From contig DATBMY010000281.1 of NCBI GenBank assembly GCA_036554605.1, forward strand, positions 1 through 7,735: a stretch of DNA of 7,735 nucleotides, written 5' to 3'. Of this stretch, positions 5,778 through 7,735 are shown one piece after another. The DNA comes from DATBMY01 sp036554605. GTDB taxonomy: Bacteria; Acidobacteriota; Blastocatellia; UBA7656. The position numbers were made by a program, and so were the translations under genes. Positions within the stretch are counted from its first letter, which is position 1. Every line of letters begins with the position of its first letter. The notes under the pieces were generated by a model. The model had not been told where the DNA came from. It was given only the letters and a program-made list of their open reading frames with translations, and made no database searches.

Positions 5778-6950
5778 TTATCTCACAAGCGATTTGAGTC
5801 GCCGCAATCGCTCTTCGGCCGCCGCGAGCGTCTCGTCCTTTTTGCAGAAAGTAAACCGGACCTGAGTGCTTCCGAGTTTGGGATCATGGTAGAAGCTGCT
5901 GCCCGGGACTACGGCCACGCCGATATCTTTTACCAGAAAGCGCGCGAACTCCATATCGTCCTTATAACCAAAGGCGGATATGTCGGTCATCACATAATAG
6001 GCGCCGTCCGGGTCGAAGCACCGGAAGCCGGTCTCTTTGAGCACGCCAAGTATACGCTCGCGCCGCGTGGCATAGCCCTTCTGCAAATCGGCATAGTATG
6101 AGCGCGGAAGCCTGAGAGCGCGCGCTCCGGCCTCCTGCAACGGAGCCGCCGCGCCCACGGTCAGAAAGTCGTGCACTTTGCGTATGGCCGACGTTATCTC
6201 CGCCGGGGCAATCGTGTAGCCGACTCTCCAGCCCGTTACCGAATAGGTCTTAGATAGACCGTTGATGGTAATAGTCCGATCGCGCATGCCGTCAAGCGTC
6301 GCCATCGCCACGTGCTCTTTGCCGTTGAATAGTATGTGCTCGTATATCTCGTCCGTTATGGCGATGACGTTCCATTTATGGCAGAGGTCGGCAATCGCCT
6401 GAAGCTCGTCGCGGCTGAAGACCTTGCCCGTCGGGTTATTGGGCGTATTGATGATTATGGCCTTGGTATTATCGTTGAACGCGGCCGCAAGCTCGTCCGG
6501 GTCGAAACGCCAGTCGGGCGCCTGTAGCGTCACGTACCGGGGCGTGGCTCCCGACAGTATCGCGTCCGGCCCGTAGTTTTCGTAAAACGGCTCGAAGACT
6601 ATGACCTCATCGCCCGCGTTCACAATCGCCATCATCGCGGCGATCATCGCCTCTGTAGAGCCGCACGTCACGGTTATCTCGCGCTCCGGGTCTATTTCAA
6701 GGCCGAGATACCACGAGCTTTTTTCGGCAATCGCGTCGCGAAATCTCTTCGCGCCCCAGGTTATCGCGTATTGATTGACATCGGCCATAATGGCGTCGCA
6801 GGCGGCGAGCTTTATCTCTTCGGGAGCGGAAAAATCGGGAAAGCCCTGTGAGAGGTTTATCGCGCCGTACATATTCGCCTGGCGAGTCATCTCGCGTATA
6901 ACAGATTCGGTAAACTGCTCCGCCTTGTGTGAGATTATCTGTTTTGTCAT
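5778..6950 (-). CDS. Class I/II PLP-dependent aminotransferase
   Basis: This is a fold-type I aminotransferase of 390 residues, a usual length. INLSQGFPDF (31-40) near the N-terminus is typical of the kynurenine/glutamine and methionine aminotransferase branch (KAT, YbdL/MtnE). Key residues are visible: NNPTGK (171-176, PLP-contacting Asn), Asp200 and Tyr203 in TDEIYEH, the PLP lysine Lys234 in GLSKTYSVTGWRVGY, and the carboxylate-binding Arg365 in VRFTFCK. It will transfer an amino group between an amino acid and a 2-oxo acid. The substrate cannot be read from the sequence; methionine, aromatic amino acids, aspartate and kynurenine are all used in this group. The ATG at 6950 gives the expected distance to the SQGFPDF motif but has no ribosome binding site, because a heptamer repeat array begins 5 nt upstream. 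No functional tie to the isc operon is evident beyond shared PLP chemistry and strand. Confidence 0.9.
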   Translation of the reverse strand: MTKQIISHKAEQFTESVIREMTRQANMYGAINLSQGFPDFSAPEEIKLAACDAIMADVNQYAITWGAKRFRDAIAEKSSWYLGLEIDPEREITVTCGSTEAMIAAMMAIVNAGDEVIVFEPFYENYGPDAILSGATPRYVTLQAPDWRFDPDELAAAFNDNTKAIIINTPNNPTGKVFSRDELQAIADLCHKWNVIAITDEIYEHILFNGKEHVAMATLDGMRDRTITINGLSKTYSVTGWRVGYTIAPAEITSAIRKVHDFLTVGAAAPLQEAGARALRLPRSYYADLQKGYATRRERILGVLKETGFRCFDPDGAYYVMTDISAFGYKDDMEFARFLVKDIGVAVVPGSSFYHDPKLGSTQVRFTFCKKDETLAAAEERLRRLKSLVR

Positions 6951-6954
6951 AAGA

Positions 6955-6981
6955 AAGTCCGAAGTCCGAAGTCCGAAGTCG
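6955..6981. repeat. Heptamer array (AAGTCCG), left arm of a bracketing inverted repeat
   Basis: Three exact tandem copies of AAGTCCG (6955-6961, 6962-6968, 6969-6975) are followed by a decayed AAGTCG and then AGCC. Read inward from the left edge it has the same order as the array on the other side of the four-helix-bundle gene. It begins 5 nt upstream of the aminotransferase start codon, where a ribosome binding site would be expected. Confidence 0.9.
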
Positions 6982-6991
6982 AGCCTCGGAG

Positions 6992-7357
6992 TTAGCGATT
7001 ACGCAAGTATGATGTAAAACCGCTTATGAGAGAAGCTGTTTCTCCAGCAGATTTGTATAGCCTATCAAAATCGTTCTGTCCGATGTATTTGACATCAAGA
7101 GCAACATAAAGCAGCGATTGAACTTCTATCGCAGAACCTCTGGCAATATCAAGAAAGTGCGCAAAGTCCCTATCGCTTTTTCTCGCAAACCCCTCTGCCA
7201 CATTGCTCATGGATGATACAGCGGCGCGACATATCTGATCTCTAAAACCGAAATCCCTGCTAATCGGTCCGTTAGCCGCTAGTTTGTATATCTCGCGCAC
7301 AAGCTCTCGTGCCTTCTTCCAGGCTTGTATCTCTTCAAAACGCGTTATAGCGGGCAT
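6992..7357 (-). CDS. Four-helix-bundle protein, 23S rRNA intervening-sequence family
   Basis: This is a 121-residue helical protein of the S23/23S_rRNA_IVP family, named after proteins encoded in intervening sequences of 23S rRNA. The wider fold group includes the Avd accessory protein of diversity-generating retroelements. The biochemical role of stand-alone members is not settled. Family signatures are FEEIQAWKKARELVREIYKL (7-26), DQICRAAVSSMSNVAEGFAR (40-59) and FAHFLDIARGSAIEVQSLL (65-83). The ATG at 7357 has GGAGAG 5 nt upstream. An in-frame GTG at 7387 would only translate repeat DNA (SEVRS) and is rejected. By hand count the gene is about 45-46% GC, lower than most sampled stretches of the aminotransferase gene. 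It is bracketed by inverted heptamer arrays. No rRNA or reverse transcriptase gene is in the window, so it is neither inside a visible 23S gene nor part of a visible retroelement. Horizontal transfer is plausible. Confidence 0.88.
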   Translation of the reverse strand: MPAITRFEEIQAWKKARELVREIYKLAANGPISRDFGFRDQICRAAVSSMSNVAEGFARKSDRDFAHFLDIARGSAIEVQSLLYVALDVKYIGQNDFDRLYKSAGETASLISGFTSYLRNR

Positions 7358-7362
7358 TGTGG

Positions 7363-7368
7363 CTCTCC
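7363..7368 (-). promoter_or_regulatory. Ribosome binding site of the four-helix-bundle gene
   Basis: GGAGAG on the minus strand lies 5 nt before the ATG at 7357. Its first two bases are the end of the last heptamer (AAGTCGG), so the repeat array and the translation signal are fused. This supports the ATG over the upstream GTG at 7387. Confidence 0.65.
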
Positions 7369-7401
7369 GACTTCGGACTTCGGACACCGGACTTCGGACT
7401 T
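7367..7401. repeat. Heptamer array (AAGTCCG), right arm of a bracketing inverted repeat
   Basis: Read on the minus strand from 7401 there are five tandem heptamers: AAGTCCG, AAGTCCG, GTGTCCG, AAGTCCG, AAGTCGG, followed by AGAGCC. It is the inverse of the array at 6955-6981 and shares its inner end, where AAGTC is followed within a few bases by GAGCC. Its outer end overlaps the stop codon of the TPR gene: the last two bases of TAA are the first two of the array. Confidence 0.9.
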
Positions 7402-7735
7402 ATTGCTTCTCTTCCTTTAGCCTGTCGATTATTGATTGGGCCGCCGTGGCGAACTCCCCTTCGGGGTCGAGCCGTATGTAATTCTCGTATGCCGCGATGG
7501 CTTCCTTATTACGCTGCTGGCTTTCGAGCATCTCGGCCAGATGATAATAAAGGATCGGCTCGGTATCCATGTCCTGCGCGAGCCCGGCATAGTACGCCTT
7601 TATGGCCTCGCTCAACTCGTTCGATTCTCTGTATGCGATCCCGAGTCCTATGTGAGCCTCGGGCGACGCGTTGCGCGCCAGCCTCAAAGCCTTCTTGTAC
7701 TCTTCTATCGCTTCCTCGACAAGCCCCTGGTTGCG
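7400..7735 (-). CDS. TPR-repeat protein, N-terminus outside the window
   Basis: The open frame continues to the window edge, so only the last 111 residues are seen. It shows consecutive tetratricopeptide-like helix pairs: GLVEEAIEEYKKALRLA; then SPEAHIGLGIAYRESNELSEAIKAYYAGL; then EPILYYHLAEMLESQQRNKEAIAAYENYIRLDP. A capping helix (ATAAQSIIDRLKEE) follows. TPR proteins are interaction scaffolds; nothing here tells the partner. An internal TTG at 7687 is not a credible start because repeat-like sequence continues upstream of it in frame. The stop codon overlaps the first heptamer of the array at 7367-7401. Confidence 0.85.
   Translation of the reverse strand, partial: RNQGLVEEAIEEYKKALRLARNASPEAHIGLGIAYRESNELSEAIKAYYAGLAQDMDTEPILYYHLAEMLESQQRNKEAIAAYENYIRLDPEGEFATAAQSIIDRLKEEKQ

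Larger units (their letters stand above)
6955..7401. mobile_element. Putative cassette: four-helix-bundle gene between inverted heptamer arrays
   Basis: The two arrays point inward at a single gene and share an inner boundary. They butt directly against the genes on each side, and the enclosed gene is poorer in GC than its neighbour. This suggests that the whole 447-bp unit was inserted between the TPR and aminotransferase genes. No transposase is encoded, and I cannot point to a target-site duplication, so any movement would depend on factors elsewhere. Alternatively the arrays may be genome-wide repeats that merely tend to collect beside this gene family. Confidence 0.4.

Noticed and set aside
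5694..6101. Divergent plus-strand gene driven from the right half of the operator
   Set aside because: The frame is antisense to the aminotransferase 3' end, has no recognisable domain, and the plus strand lacks a good -10 box at the right distance from TTGACT.
6992..7357. Avd accessory protein of a diversity-generating retroelement
   Set aside because: The protein shares the four-helix-bundle family, but no reverse transcriptase, template repeat or variable repeat is visible in the window.
7358..7387. N-terminal extension of the four-helix-bundle protein from the GTG at 7387
   Set aside because: The added residues (SEVRSRRAT) are translated repeat DNA. The ATG at 7357 has a proper ribosome binding site and the family N-terminus fits it.
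6955..7401. CRISPR array
   Set aside because: The repeats are 7 bp, directly tandem and without spacers, and no cas gene is present.

Overview
The window shows one almost continuous block of minus-strand genes. Its core is a complete ISC iron-sulfur cluster assembly operon in the order iscR-iscS-iscU-iscA-hscB-hscA-fdx, transcribed from about position 5650 down to position 1. The fdx gene runs off the left edge. Upstream of it, also on the minus strand, lie a class I/II PLP aminotransferase gene, a small four-helix-bundle (23S rRNA intervening-sequence type) protein gene, and the 3' end of a TPR protein gene that runs off the right edge. I see no rRNA, tRNA or CRISPR, and no convincing plus-strand gene.

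Organism: bacterial, moderately GC-rich, with dense antisense open frames that are only shadows. The isc gene order is the one best known from Proteobacteria. However, HscB carries an N-terminal tetracysteine knuckle like that of eukaryotic HSCB, IscR has altered cluster-ligand spacing, and a four-helix-bundle gene sits between GAAGTCC-type heptamer arrays. Together these lean towards a non-model, possibly non-proteobacterial lineage such as Acidobacteriota. That placement is a low-confidence inference.

How the genes work together: IscR senses the [2Fe-2S] supply and should repress its own promoter. IscS takes sulfur from cysteine, IscU is the scaffold and IscA an A-type carrier. HscB delivers IscU to the Hsp70 HscA, which recognises the LPPVK motif present in this IscU, and Fdx supplies electrons. 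Spacing is tight within hscB-hscA-fdx (3 and 2 nt gaps) and looser in iscR-iscS-iscU-iscA (34 to 59 nt). The widest gap, iscA to hscB, contains a terminator-like hairpin.

Regulation: the iscR promoter overlaps a perfect 19-bp inverted repeat (5669-5711). Each arm resembles an IscR type 1 site and is itself an imperfect dyad, giving a paired operator. The stretch 5712-5777 between this operator and the aminotransferase stop shows no convincing terminator.

Accessory part: 6955-7401 looks like an inserted cassette. Arrays of the heptamer AAGTCCG face each other on either side of a four-helix-bundle gene with lower GC than its surroundings. The arrays abut the neighbouring TPR stop codon and the aminotransferase start codon.
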